Shown here in pieces: positions 11,176-21,804 of a DNA stretch of 64,000 nt; the stretch's first letter is position 1, and each line of letters begins with the position of its first letter. The position numbers and the translations under genes were made by a program. The stretch comes from Typhlomys cinereus (Eukaryota; Chordata; Mammalia; Rodentia; Platacanthomyidae), in the NCBI GenBank assembly GCA_023101885.1, contig JALPQD010000639.1, positions 496,001 through 560,000 on the forward strand, in the 5' to 3' direction. The notes under the pieces are model-generated. The model made no database searches. It worked only from the letters and a program-made list of their open reading frames with translations, and had not been told where the DNA came from.

Positions 11176-12282
11176 TTTTTTTAACATTTTTTATTATCTC
11201 CGCTCATACAAACTTAATAGGTACACAGGTTCCCTCCCTCCCTCCTCCTCCCCCCCACCCCCCCTGCTCCCCCTCCCCTCACCCCTTCCTCCCCACCCCC
11301 CAGTGCCTCCCCTCCCCCAATCCCCAGAGAATCCTTTAATGTGCATGCCAGACTCTCCTCTGGGTCCTCCTCTCTGATGACTTACAAGGACCCAGTGGCA
11401 TTTCCCTGAACCCTTTCTTTTGTTCCCATTAAGCATAGGAACACTATTTTGGCTGTCAATCCCTTGCTTCCAAGGATCTTGGTGCTTTTAGCAAATGCTA
11501 GACTTTGTGGGGTCAGTAGTGTGTTGGACATTGCACAGGGCATGCAAAGTCCAATTATGATTGTTTCGGCCCTAACTTGTGTAGAGTATCTTGCATATCA
11601 TTGCTCCTCCCATCCTTGTGCTCTTACACTCTTACGGCCCCTCTTCGGCAAATTTCCCTGAGCTTCAGGATGGGGAGAGATTAGGCTGGCCTAGTTCTAG
11701 GTGGTTGATATAAAGTCTCTGAAGTTCTGGATTATGGTTTGTTGATTTTCTTTTGCGGTTTTGCTGCTCCTGCCATGCCCTTCACTCCATCCTGATGGGT
11801 ATTGGATGTCACCCCCTGGCCAGAGATAAAAAGTTGTTAAATTAGAGTCTTGTTATAAGAGTATATTCAAAAGTAGATGTAATAAAAGTAGGAAACAACA
11901 GTGAGGGAGGGGTCAATCACCCATTTGCAAAATGGTTACTTATTATCTGCCAGACTAATTGCACTCCCCTTCTGGTGAGATCACACACCCTCAGTTGTAA
12001 ATGATCAGGAACGAAAAGTCTGTGAACTTAACCAAATGTCTCATTGCTTACTTGCAGTCCTTGATGGAGGCCTATTTTCTCTGCTTTAACACGGTCCACT
12101 TTCTCCTTCTTTCTGGTGTGGCCCTCCTACCCCATCCCTCCTGTTAATACTCCTTTCAATTACTGTATTACAGAGATTTATTGTCGAGTGTCTCTAGGTG
12201 GGCTGGGTGGGTTTGGTACTAGGAGCCACCTATTAGGGAGTACATACAGCGCTTAATTTTCTGGGTCTTGGATACTTCACTT

Positions 12283-12651
12283 GCTCATATAGCTACTCTG
12301 ACGAGCCCTCTGGAGATTCTTCAAGAAATTAAAGATTGAAATGCCATATTATCCTGCTGATTCCACTTTTGGGAATAACCCCCCATGCAACAGAGGTTCA
12401 ACTCGATAGCACAAGTGTGACCATGTTCATAGCAGCACTCTTTACAATAGCAAAGTCATGGAATCAACCTAAATGTCCAACAGTTGACGAGTGGATAAGG
12501 AAAATGTGGTACATCTATACAATGGAGTACTACTCAGCCATAAAAAAAAATGATGAATTACTGGAATTTGCTGGGAAATGGATGTCATTAGAAACAATTA
12601 TATTGAGTGAAGTATCCAATACCCAGAAAATTAAACAATTATATTGAGTGA
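12283..12651 (+). pseudogene. Inverted LINE-1 ORF2 C-terminal fragment
   Basis: Equivalent to about 45938-46280 of the full-length L1. Frame 12336-12647 encodes the L1 ORF2 C-terminus (motifs ITPHATEVQLDS, KSWNQPKCPTVDEWI, MEYYSAIKKNDE). Compared with the full-length copy it keeps the codon after DEWIRK-W as Tyr, where 46153 has a stop. At its far end the sequence CAATTATATTGAGTG occurs twice (about 12596 and 12636), so about 40 bp are partly duplicated at the junction. Confidence 0.85.
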
Positions 12652-12665
12652 TGTCTGTCATTTTT
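12652..12665. repeat. Target-site duplication, right copy
   Basis: TGTCTGTCATTTTT, identical to 11049-11062. It closes the L1 insertion. Confidence 0.8.
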
Positions 12666-15187
12666 GAGGCCATAAGATGTCCCTCGTGTGACACAGGGGT
12701 CAATATCAGCTCCCCCACTTTGTGTTTGTAGAACCAATTATTCTGATTGGATGATGTGCTGTTCTGTGGCCACTGAACACTCTATTCTAGGAAGAACTTT
12801 TTCACTCCACATCATTGTGGAATGTTTGCAGAATGATGGGATTAAGTTAAAATAAAGCAGAGTTAATCATAAAAAAATTTCTGGAAGATCTAAGCATCTA
12901 GAGAAATGAGAGTGCCTTTGGAAACTATGGCTGTTAGAGGCTTCATTGTTTCTCTCCATCTATCCAACCATCATTCATCTGTCTGAAGTGGAATATTTGT
13001 CCCTAATGTCCCCTGTGATTGGTTCTCATCAGTAGCACAAGCTGTCATTTTCTTCACACTATCATTATCTAGAACTGGAACACCCAGTTGACAAATATTA
13101 GAGCAACCTGCTAATAACTAAATCACATGGCTCTTTAGTGAATCTCAAGAAATAAATATATAAATGAACAAAGTAGTATATAGGAAACTAGAAAGTGAAT
13201 GGAATTTCTCACTCACATTCTTGAGTGAGAAATTGTTGCTCACCTGCAGTGATTATAATTATGGCATTTTAAATGAAGCCCCAGAATACTTAGTTAAAAG
13301 GACATAATCACATATTTGTTCTGTGAGACTAAACAGCAGCATGATTTAAATATTTTCTTATTTCTTATTCTTTATCTAGAGGCCCTGAGTCTCAAATATG
13401 ACTCTGTATTATCTAATTATTATTCATTCTTAACATACTTCTGCTCTTACCTTTGTGTCCAATAAACACTGTATATGAGCCCATTCATGGTAAAATAGAA
13501 TTATTTCAGTCCATCTTCAACTTTAAGGCCTTGTTCAAATTTAACGCCTTGATGAATGCTATGGCATGTTTGTTGTAGCTACCTTGCTTTAGGTAAATTC
13601 AACTCTTCAATTCTCTAAATACCAGTTGCATAGCACTTGAGAAGCTAGCTTAATTTCTGAAAACTACCAATTCTCAGGCTAACTTTCAAAGTGAATGAAG
13701 AGGGAAAGATAGAACTTGATATCATATTTGACATGGTAGAGAAATTTTAACATACTTGTGTGGAATATGTATATTTGAAAATAAACATTTAAGAGGCCAT
13801 TCTCATTTTTCCTGAGTTTGAAGGAAGAAAGAATGCAATAGATAATTATGCATGACTTATTTGATAAATTTTGATTTTGAGAAAACACAGCTTCATAATG
13901 CTTCAAAAAGAATACTCTTTCTACACCAAAATGGATAACTCAGTCAGATGTCTAGGAAAGAGTTAGTAAATCTTTTCTGTTCATTTTAATCAAAAAATAT
14001 TGGTAATGTAATGATGACCTCTTGCTCCAAAATTTACAGAAGCAAAGGCCAAAGCCATAGGTTATCAAACATTTGTTTCTAATGCTTCAGTAATTTCAAT
14101 AAATTTATGTATATTTCATGTCAGTAGGCACTTAAACAACACAGACAAATAAGCTAGGAAAACAGAAAAATTTTGTTATATGGATGGAGAACAGGCAAGT
14201 CAAGATTAGAAATGAGCATTTGCTCTAGTAACAAGGAAAAGTAGATAGCACTCTGATGTTTATTTCTAGGATAGCAGATGATGAAAAATAAATTTAGTCA
14301 TAAGAAGTACCTGAGGATAATTACAACTTTTGATCCTCCAACGTTCCTTCCCAGTGGATTTGGGGTTAGAAACAGAAATCAACTTTGTGCCCACATCAAA
14401 TTATGTCAGATATCACAAGATTTCTATTAAAAGCTGAAGTTTCCTAGTTCAATTAAAGTAAAAGTAAATACCAAACCAGGGTTAACCTCTTACCTTGCTG
14501 ATCTCATCTTGCATTATTCTTTACTTTTATAAGTGGTGAAGAGATGTGAACATAAGCTATGAAGTTTCAACAGTAACCCTGATCAGACAGATGAAACTGT
14601 GATTCTCATTCAATACAAGACAGCGAAGATTCACAGAGCAATTAAAAAACCTGTCCAGCAAGACAAATGAGTGGTTGCCACCACACATTGTGACCTCAGA
14701 AGCCAGTCTCCTAGACTGAATTGTTACAATGTGTACAGCATTTAGTATACTTTAGCCTCTCTAGTTTCTTGTAACTGCAGATCCAACAACTGTACCTACC
14801 TTAACTATTGTCCTTGACCTGGGAAGTCGTGGAGTTTGTGTTCTGACTATTTCACTCTATCAGAGCATCTTTGACAATTCTATTTAAGACTCTCACTTCT
14901 TTTTTGCTATGAAAATGCCCTTAATTCTCCCAAGGGGTTTTGTGTTAATCAGCAGCACTTATCACATCAGAAACTGTAATTACCTTTTACTCAATTGGTT
15001 CTTTTCTAGTCTCTCATTAAAAACATGCAACTTCACATAGACAGGTTTCAATTGTTGCTATGTCATTAGACCCAGAATGACTTCTGACACTTGAAACCTG
15101 CTACAGGTTTATCTCACAAGTGATCTGGTTCCAAATGTTAGCAGTTGGACAAGTGTATGTGAATTCAAAAAAAAGAAGAAGAAGAAG
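12666..15187. other. No recognised feature
   Basis: About 2.5 kb of AT-rich, apparently unique sequence. Only short chance open frames. No recognisable repeat family. Confidence 0.45.
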
Positions 15188-15264
15188 AAAGGAAGGAAGG
15201 AAGGAAGGAAGGAAGGAAGGAAGGAAGGAAGGAAGGAAGGAAGGAAGGAAGGAAGGAAGGAAGG
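15188..15264. repeat. (GGAA)n microsatellite
   Basis: About 19 uninterrupted GGAA units, preceded by a short GAA run (15174-15187). All purine on the plus strand. The reading frame of repeated PSFL residues on the minus strand is an artefact of the repeat. Confidence 0.95.
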
Positions 15265-15563
15265 ACCACAAAAAATGTATATGATTCAACTCAAATCTTC
15301 CATACAATATTTAAAAAATTTGAAAGAAGTTCAAAGTATAGTTTTAAAGCATAACCTATTTCAAGTCCTCTTATGTTTCCACATTTCTAAGATTGCCTTT
15401 TCTTATCTTAGCATTGAGGTTATATGCCATTTTGCAAAAATAATGAAGTTGTAATGTTTATTTGGTATACACAAGTTCTAGGAAGGCAATCAATTCTTAA
15501 AATTGTGGCTATCACTCTAAGCAAAGTTCCTAACAACTAAGTACAGGACTTTGATAGACGAGA
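15265..15563. other. Spacer between facing tetranucleotide repeats
   Basis: About 300 bp of ordinary AT-rich sequence between (GGAA)n and (TTCC)n. No feature recognised. Confidence 0.5.
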
Positions 15564-15651
15564 TTCCTTCCTTCCTTCCTTCCTTCCTTCCTTCCTTCCT
15601 TCCTTCCTTCCTTCCTTCCTTCCTTCCTTCCTCCCTCCCTCCCTCCTCCCT

Positions 15652-15690
<39 letters not shown>
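15564..15690. repeat. (TTCC)n, then (CCCT)n, then (TC)n tract
   Basis: About 17 TTCC units (15564-15632), then CTCC-type units to about 15650, then about 18 TC units (15654-15690). All pyrimidine on the plus strand, complementary to the (GGAA)n tract 300 bp upstream. Confidence 0.95.
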
Positions 15691-15693
<3 letters not shown>

Positions 15694-15932
15694 GTTTCTC
15701 TAACTCTCACTCTTCACTGCTTTGATTTGAGTGGGGTCTCTTGGCATTGACTGCCATTAGAGAGCTCTTTTTGTTCTTTGTTTTATTTTGTTTCCTTGTT
15801 TGCAACATTGGGCCGTTGCCATCTTCAGTTTGGTTATCTGGGTTCTGTCAGAAGTGACTTCATTGTTATTTGGGGCAACCCTTCAAGAAGTTCCATAATT
15901 TTGTTTAAGTTATTTTCATTTAGTGATAATTA
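15691..15932. other. No recognised feature
   Basis: Short unique stretch up to the TSD of the next L1. Confidence 0.4.
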
Positions 15933-15948
15933 AAAAGAAATTTGTTTC
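15933..15948. repeat. Target-site duplication, left copy (AAAAGAAATTTGTTTC)
   Basis: A 16-bp perfect match to 20398-20413. It defines the ends of the 4.4-kb L1 insertion, including its transduced tail. Confidence 0.82.
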
Positions 15949-18128
15949 AGCTTTAGAGACACAAGAGTAATCCAATGTCAAAAACAGTAGAAGAAAGAGA
16001 TTAGCAAAATCAGGAGAGAAATATCCAAAATCGAGAGAAGGAAAACAATACAAAGAATCAACCAGTAAAAAAGTTAGTTCTTTGAAAAAATCAATAAGAT
16101 TGATACACCCCTAGCTAAATTAACCAAAATTAAGAGAGAGAAAACCCAAATTAATAAAGTCAGAAATTAAAATGGAGTTATCACAACTTAAAATCAAGAA
16201 ATTCAGAGAATTTTAAGGTCATATTTCAAAAACATATTCCATGAAATTTGATAACACAAAGCAAATGGATGAAATCCTGAGTAAGCACAACTTATGTAAA
16301 TTGAATCAGGAAGTTGTGAATTATTTAAATAGTCCTATGACATATGAAGAAATCGAGGAAGTAATCTCGAATCTTCCCACCAAAAAATGTGCTGGATCAG
16401 ATGGATTAAGCATAGAATTCCACCAGACACTTAAGGAATGAGTAACACCAATACTCCTTAAACTGTGCTATAAAATTGCAAAGCAAGGAACACTTCCAAA
16501 TTCTTTCTGTGAAACTAATATACTAATCCCCAAACCTAACAAAGATATAGTTAAACTGAAAACTATAGGCCAATCTCTTTGATGAACACAGATGCAGATT
16601 CTTAACAAAATCTTAGCAAATCACATTCAAAAACATGTCAAAAAGCTCATTCACTGTGGTCAAGTAGGCTTTATCCCAGGCACACAAGGTTGGTTCAACA
16701 TACACAAATCAATACATGCTATCTGTCACATAAACTAATCCAAAGTCCAAGACCAAATGATACTCCATAGATGCAGAAAAAACTTTTGACAAGATCCAAC
16801 ATTTTTTATGATCAAAATCCTAGAGAGAGTTGGAATGGAAGGAACCTTTATCAACATAATAAAAGCTGCATACAACAAGCCTACAACAAGGATTATACTC
16901 CATGGGGAAAAACTTGAAGCATTCCTGCTTTGATCAGGAACTAGACAAGGCTGTCCACTCTCAGCACTTCTATTCAATATTGTACTTGAAGTCTTAGCTA
17001 GAGCCATAAAACAAAAGAGGGAGATAAAAGGGATTCAAATCAACAAGAAGAAGTCAAGATATCTCTATTTGCAGATGACATGATCATACACCTGAATGAT
17101 CCTAAAAACTCTACCAGGAAACTTCTGGAATTCATACTTAAGTTCAGCAGGGTGGCAGGATACAAAATAAACATGCAAAAAACAGTGGTCTTCCTATACA
17201 CCAAGAACGAAAAAAGTGAAAAATTCCTAAGAGAAAAAATTCCATTTACTATAAAACCTAAAAAAAAAAAAAAGAAATACTTTGGTATAAATCTAACCAA
17301 AGAAGTGAAAGAACTTTATAATGTAAACTTTAAAACCCTAAAGAAAGAAATTATAGAAGACACCAGAAGGTGGAAAGACCTCCCATGTTCCTGGATTAGC
17401 AGAATCAATGACATAAAAATGACCATCCTACCAGAAGCAGTATACAGATTTAATGATATACCAATTAAAATCCCCAAGTAATTCTTTAAAGAAATTGACC
17501 AAACAATCTGAAAATTCATATGGAAGCACAAAAGGCCCAGGATTACAAAAAGAATCCTGAGGTGTCACCACACCAAACCTTAATCTATATTAAACATCCA
17601 TAGTAATAAAAACAGCCTGGTACTGGCTGCAAAACAGACACATAGATCAATGGATAAGGGTTGAAGACCTAGATATAAACCCACACAATTACAGCCATTT
17701 GATCTTTGACAAAGAGGCCCCAAAAAATCAATGGAAAAAGAACAGCATCTTCAACAAATGGTGCTTGCAGAACTAGATGTCCACATGCAGAAGTTTAAAA
17801 CTGGACCTGTACTTGTCACCATGCACAAAACTTAATTCCAGATGGATCAAGGACTTTAGTATTAGGCCAAAAAACTATAAATACCCTAGCTGAAATGTTA
17901 GATAACTTCCTCGAGTTGATTGGGCTAAGCCAACAATTCCTAAACAGAAATACAATAGCACAGTCACTAGAACCACCATTGAACAAATGGTATCTTATGA
18001 AATTAAAGAGCTTCTGTTCAGATAAACAGATTGTAGACCGAGCAAAAAGGCAACCCACAGATTGGGAGAAAATCTTCACTAACCACACATCCGATAGAGT
18101 TCTATTATCCAGAGTGCACAAAGAACTT

Positions 18129-18445
18129 AAAAAAACAAACAGAGAGGTGGCTCAGGGGTTAAACCTCTGCCTTGCAGACGGAAGGTCCTGAGTTCGTGAT
18201 CCTAGACCCCATGTATAGACACCAGTCAGAAGGGGGGGCGTTTCTGGTCCTGGCAGGGAGGAGCCTGTGAATCCTGGGGCAGAGTAAACAAGGAGGAGGT
18301 GGAGGCAGTCCATGGTGGTTCCCGAATTCATCAGTGGTTCTATACACACACACACACACACACACACTCACACATATATGCGTGCACATGCATAAATGCA
18401 CAATTGAAAAAATAATATAATAAAAAAATTAAAAAAAACAAACAC
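18129..18445 (+). mobile_element. Young B2-like SINE nested in LINE-1
   Basis: SINE body from GAGAGGTGGCTCAGGGGTTAAA (about 18142) through the B-box-like GAGTTCGTGATCC, the CCCATGTATAGACACC and TCTGGTCCTGGCAGGGAGG blocks, a (CA)n at 18345-18367, and an AATAAT/AATAAA-like A-rich tail. The first few bases (GGCT) are missing. TSD-like TTAAAAAAACAAACA lies on the left (about 18127-18141), with one extra A on the right (about 18430-18445). It splits the older L1 ORF2, so it is younger than that L1. Confidence 0.8.
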
Positions 18446-18881
18446 TAAGGAAACAAATGGCCCATTTGAAAAAATGGGCCTGAGAACACAAAAGAAACTT
18501 TTCCAGGGATGAAATTGAAATGTCTAACAAATATCTTTAAAAATGCTCCACATCTTTAGCCATCAGGGAAATGCAAAGCAAAATTTCCCTGAGATATTAT
18601 CTCACCCTGGTCAGGATGGAAAAATCCACAATACAAACAACACCAAATGCTGGAGAGGATATGGAGAGAAGGGAACTCTCATACATTGCTGGTGGGAATA
18701 CAAGCTTATACAAGCTTAGTTTGGCGATTTCTAAAAAAGTTAAAGACCCCGCTTCTGGGAATAATCCCCCATAATGCAAAATTCGCTGCAATGACACAAG
18801 CACAACCATGTTCACTGAACCACTATTTACTATAGCAAAGTCATGGAATCAACCCAAATCCGCAATGGTTGATGAATGGAC

Positions 18882-18982
18882 AAAGAAAATGTGGTACAGA
18901 CAGAGGTTCCTATTATGTTTGTATGAGCAGAAACAAAAAAATTAAATGAGAAAAAAAGAAAAAAAAAAGAAAATGTGGTACA
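18882..18982 (+). mobile_element. Tail-only LINE-1 insertion with 17-bp TSD
   Basis: AAAGAAAATGTGGTACA occurs at 18882-18898 and again at 18966-18982. Between them lie only about 67 bp: GAGGTTCCTATTATGTTTGTATGAGCAG-type L1 3' terminal sequence (18902-18930), then an A-rich tail. An extremely 5'-truncated L1 landed in the older L1. Confidence 0.85.
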
Positions 18983-19128
18983 TTTATATAATGGAACACT
19001 ACTCAGATATCAGAAAAGATGAACTAATGTAATTTTCTGGGAAATGGATGGAATTAAAAAAATTCAGTGACGTATCCCAGACACAGAAAATTAGACAACA
19101 TATGTACTTCCTAATATGTGGATCCTAG

Positions 19129-20192
19129 AACCAAAACCATTAATGACATATTCAAAGTAAATCTCTGTAATACCTACTGTAATCACAAAGATTATAAACA
19201 GGATGAAAAGGGAAGGAGGGTCCCTCCCAGAAAAAAAGGAGAGAGAGGATCATGCTTCAATAGAGAAAATAGTTAACCATCAATTATTACATGTAAGTAG
19301 CTAGACATCTGGTGAAGCTCACTGTCACTCCATTCCTGGTCACCTGCAACTGATGAGGTTTGATCTCAACAATCAGGAAGGGTATAGGGACTGGCAGATA
19401 GACAGTTACCATCTGGAAAATGGGACACTGATACCCCCCCCCACTGCTGTGTCCTACTCCTATTCCATCTACCTTTGAGTCTCCTCTTACATTAATACCT
19501 TCATTTAAACAGTATTTTATCTTTGATTAAGAGGTGACCTTTGATCCCAGTCAGGATGGAGCCAAGATCAGTGCAGGAAAAGCAAAACTGAAAACAATAA
19601 CAAACTATAATTCACAACACCAAAGACTCTACATTATTCACCTAGAACCAGACTAGCCAAATCTCTCCCAATCCAAAAGCTCAGGGAAACTTGTGGAAGA
19701 GGGGGCGGCAAGATTGTAAGAGCCTAAAGATGGGGAGGACCAACAATATGCAAGATACTCCACACAGGTTAAGGCTGCAGTAGCCATAACCAGACAATGC
19801 ATGACCTGCACAACGGCTGACATGTCAAGCACCCTCCAAGGTCTAGCATGGATCACAAGGGAGAAGGATCTAGGCAGTAGGAGCCTTAGAGGTAACAGAT
19901 TAACAGACATAGAGTTCCCAAGAAAGAGCTACAGACTGTGCCACTGAGTCCTAAACCCTCACTAGGGCGGAAGACTCAGAGGGAGGTTTGGCATTCACAC
20001 AAAAAGGGTGCTCCAGGGGATGGAAGGGAGGAAGGGGGAGGCACTGGGCAAGGGGAGTGAGGGAGGGGGATAAAAGGAAGGGGAAAAGGAGGGGAGAATT
20101 AGGGGGGACTGGAGAAGGGAGGAGGGAGGGAGAGGACAGGGGTACCTATTGAGCTTGTATGACTGGGATAAAAAAGAAAAGAAAAAAAAAAA
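19129..20192 (+). mobile_element. LINE-1 3' UTR with G-rich tract and poly(A)
   Basis: Aligns with 46309-47345: the CCTAGAACCAG...CTAGCCAAATCTCTCCC and GCTCAGGGAAACTTGTGGAAGAGGGGGCGG blocks, then a strongly G-rich block (about 19985-20145), then TACCTATTGAGCTTGTATGA and poly(A). Non-coding part of the insertion. Confidence 0.8.
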
Positions 20193-20384
20193 GATGAAGA
20201 AACCTATCTATGTAAAGATGGAGAAAGTGAGATGAAAACCATACATAAGTTTCTTACTTTTACTTTTCTTGACTATGTATGTTATATGATCATCTATTTT
20301 GCTTCTAGCCCCTGTTACTGTGACTTCCCTTCAATGGTAGATTTTCGAACTTGAAATTATGAATGAATAAACCCTTTAGTCATT
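20193..20384 (+). other. 3'-transduced flank with AATAAA
   Basis: Follows the L1 poly(A) and precedes a second A-rich tail (20385-20400) and the right TSD. AATAAA at 20366-20371 lies 13 nt before the second tail. The segment from about 20305 (GCCCCTGTTACTGTGACTTCC...AATAAACCC) resembles the 3' part of a URR1-type rodent repeat, which would have donated the signal in the source locus. Transduction is inferred from tail/tail/TSD order. Confidence 0.75.
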
Positions 20385-20397
20385 AAAAAAAGAAAAT

Positions 20398-20413
20398 AAA
20401 AGAAATTTGTTTC
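20398..20413. repeat. Target-site duplication, right copy
   Basis: AAAAGAAATTTGTTTC, identical to 15933-15948. Confidence 0.82.
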
Positions 20414-20512
20414 CGAAACTCAAGCATGTTTAACACATTTACAACTAGTTTTCAAATAGAAATCCATGTTGTGTGAAAACGTTTATAATGCTATGGACTT
20501 TCAACTAAATTT

Positions 20513-20813
20513 CCTTCAAAAGTTTAAATTTTTTTTTATTCAATTGTGCGTGTGTGCGTATGTATGTGTGCACGTGCGCGTGTGTCTGTGTGTGTGTAGA
20601 ACCACGGACGAATTCGCGAACCACCATGGACGCCTCCACCTCCTTCTGCCCCGGGATTCACAGGCTCCGCCCTACCAGGACCAGAAACGCAGGCCGCCCC
20701 CGCTTCCGCCTGGTGTCTATACGTGGGATCTGGGATCCGAACTCAGGACCTTCCGCCTGCAAGGCAGAGGCTTAACCCCTGAGCCACCTCTCCAACTCCT
20801 TCGAAAGTTTAAA
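20513..20813 (-). mobile_element. Young B2-like SINE with TSD
   Basis: Complete minus-strand copy at 20529-20797. On the plus strand it runs from the complemented tail (TTTTTTTTATTCAATTGTG), through TG-rich DNA, CACGGACGAATTCGCGAACC, the GCCCTACCAGGACCAG block and GATCCGAACTCAGGACC (B box), to GAGCCACCTCTCCAAC. TSD CCTTC(A/G)AAAGTTTAAA at 20513-20528 and 20798-20813, one mismatch. CpGs are well kept (for example ACGAATTCGCGAACC), suggesting a young copy. Open frames here are shared by all SINE copies and are not genes. Confidence 0.9.
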
Positions 20814-21761
20814 GAACATGTCCACACATAAAATAGCTATCTTCACAATAATGAAAGAAAATAATTATAAGAAGTGAAAAGAAATTTAAATAAATGAACA
20901 AGAGATTGACTCTAATAAGAACTAGGAAATTTAATAGAATTTTCCTGATAGTACATTAACACAAAATTTACATGATTGACATGGGATATTCCAGTACATT
21001 ATGACACTAAAAACTAATCCGACTTATTAACCTGTACACCTCTCATTTGCATGTTCAATTGTTATTCATGAAGGCATTGAAAGTTCACTCTTCACTTACA
21101 AAGTAATGGAATTTTGAAACTGAGAAATAGGAAAGAATTGATGCAGATCTCCAGAAAAAAGGGGGGGGGTTCTGTTTACCAATAAGGGGTCCACTGACAA
21201 TGGTAAACAGGAAGTAAGACTTTTCTAATAAACGTTCTTGAGAGTATTACTAATCAAAAAAACAAGAATGTGGAGAGTACATTCTATAAGAACAAAAGTT
21301 GAAGGACTCAGAATGAGAGAGAGAAAGAGAGGAGAATTTTACATAACTATCAACTACAATCCTTGATTATTTGTGAGTTTCAATATCTATTGCAATCACA
21401 TAATGAGCATAATGCAAGCACATCCATAAATAGCAATTTGCAAATGCTTGATTGTCATTGAGCAGGTATAGAAATGAAGAGAATATTCTCATGTGACATT
21501 TGTATCTATTATTTCCTTTTGTAACAAATTAGCCCAAACCAAAATGAATGTTTTAAGCAATTAAGAAACTCAGGAGAAATTCCTATGGATCAGATGAGTC
21601 TAGAGCCTTGGTAGCACCTTGAATTTGACTATTAACTGAATTGGGTTCCATCACAATACATGTTAAAGACCTTGCCATTAATTCCTCACAATGGGACTAT
21701 ATTTGGAGATAGGTTCTATCATCCTTGGCAAATAAGTTAGAATGAAGTTGTCAGTGTAGGT

Positions 21762-21800
<39 letters not shown>
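21762..21800. repeat. (GT)n microsatellite
   Basis: About 20 GT units. Not attached to a recognisable SINE body, so possibly independent of the SINE-linked CA repeats. Confidence 0.93.

Positions 21801-21804
<4 letters not shown>

Larger units (their letters stand above)
11063..12651 (-). mobile_element. LINE-1 insertion with 5' inversion and 3' transduction
   Basis: Minus-strand L1, bounded by a 14-bp TSD. Read in L1 order: an inverted piece (12283-12651, lying on the plus strand, ORF2 C-terminus); a sense-orientation piece (11183-12282, last ORF2 codons plus 3' UTR); a short internal poly(A) (11176-11182 as T); 109 bp of extra sequence (11067-11175); and a terminal poly(A) (11058-11066 as T). 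The inverted and sense pieces meet at nearly the same L1 position (equivalent to about 46246-46275 in the full-length copy), the classic twin-priming structure. Not coding competent. Confidence 0.82.
15985..19128 (+). pseudogene. LINE-1 ORF2 reverse-transcriptase remnant
   Basis: Broken across many frames. Recognisable pieces: a CAGSDGLSIEFHQTLKE-type segment (16241-16441); the RT palm FADD motif (TTT GCA GAT GAC, 17068-17079) in frame 17080-17481 upstream context; [22 protein letters not shown]; and a degraded C-terminal part after 18428. The ancestral stop is the TAG at 19126-19128 (equivalent to 46306-46308 in the full-length copy). A stop after DDMI...LKE (16439) and later frameshifts make it non-functional. 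The protein family is the L1 ORF2 endonuclease/reverse transcriptase; the endonuclease part is missing. Confidence 0.85.
15949..20397 (+). mobile_element. 5'-truncated LINE-1 with 3' transduction and nested insertions
   Basis: Starts inside ORF2 at a position equivalent to about 43480 of the full-length copy, so the endonuclease domain and everything upstream are absent. Order: ORF2 remnant (to 19128), 3' UTR (19129-20168), poly(A) (20169-20192), 190 bp of transduced flank (20193-20384), second poly(A), TSD. It is interrupted by a young SINE (18141-18427) and a tail-only L1 (18899-18965). More diverged from the full-length copy than the other young fragments, so probably an older subfamily. 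Dead. Confidence 0.85.

Noticed and set aside
11194..11436. Gly/Arg-rich open frames at 11.2, 34.3, 47.1 and 51.6 kb
   Set aside because: They lie in the G-rich LINE-1 3' UTR, after the ORF2 stop, and vary in frame between copies.
15101..15307. Repeated PSFL peptide
   Set aside because: Translation of the (GGAA)n microsatellite.
20466..20831. Recurring Cys/Val-rich then RTTDEF...HHGRLHLL-like open frames at 20.5, 32.0, 33.6, 40.3, 56.5 and 61.5 kb
   Set aside because: They look like a gene family but coincide exactly with the antisense strand of the young SINE, including its CA repeat. The shared protein is a by-product of the repeat.
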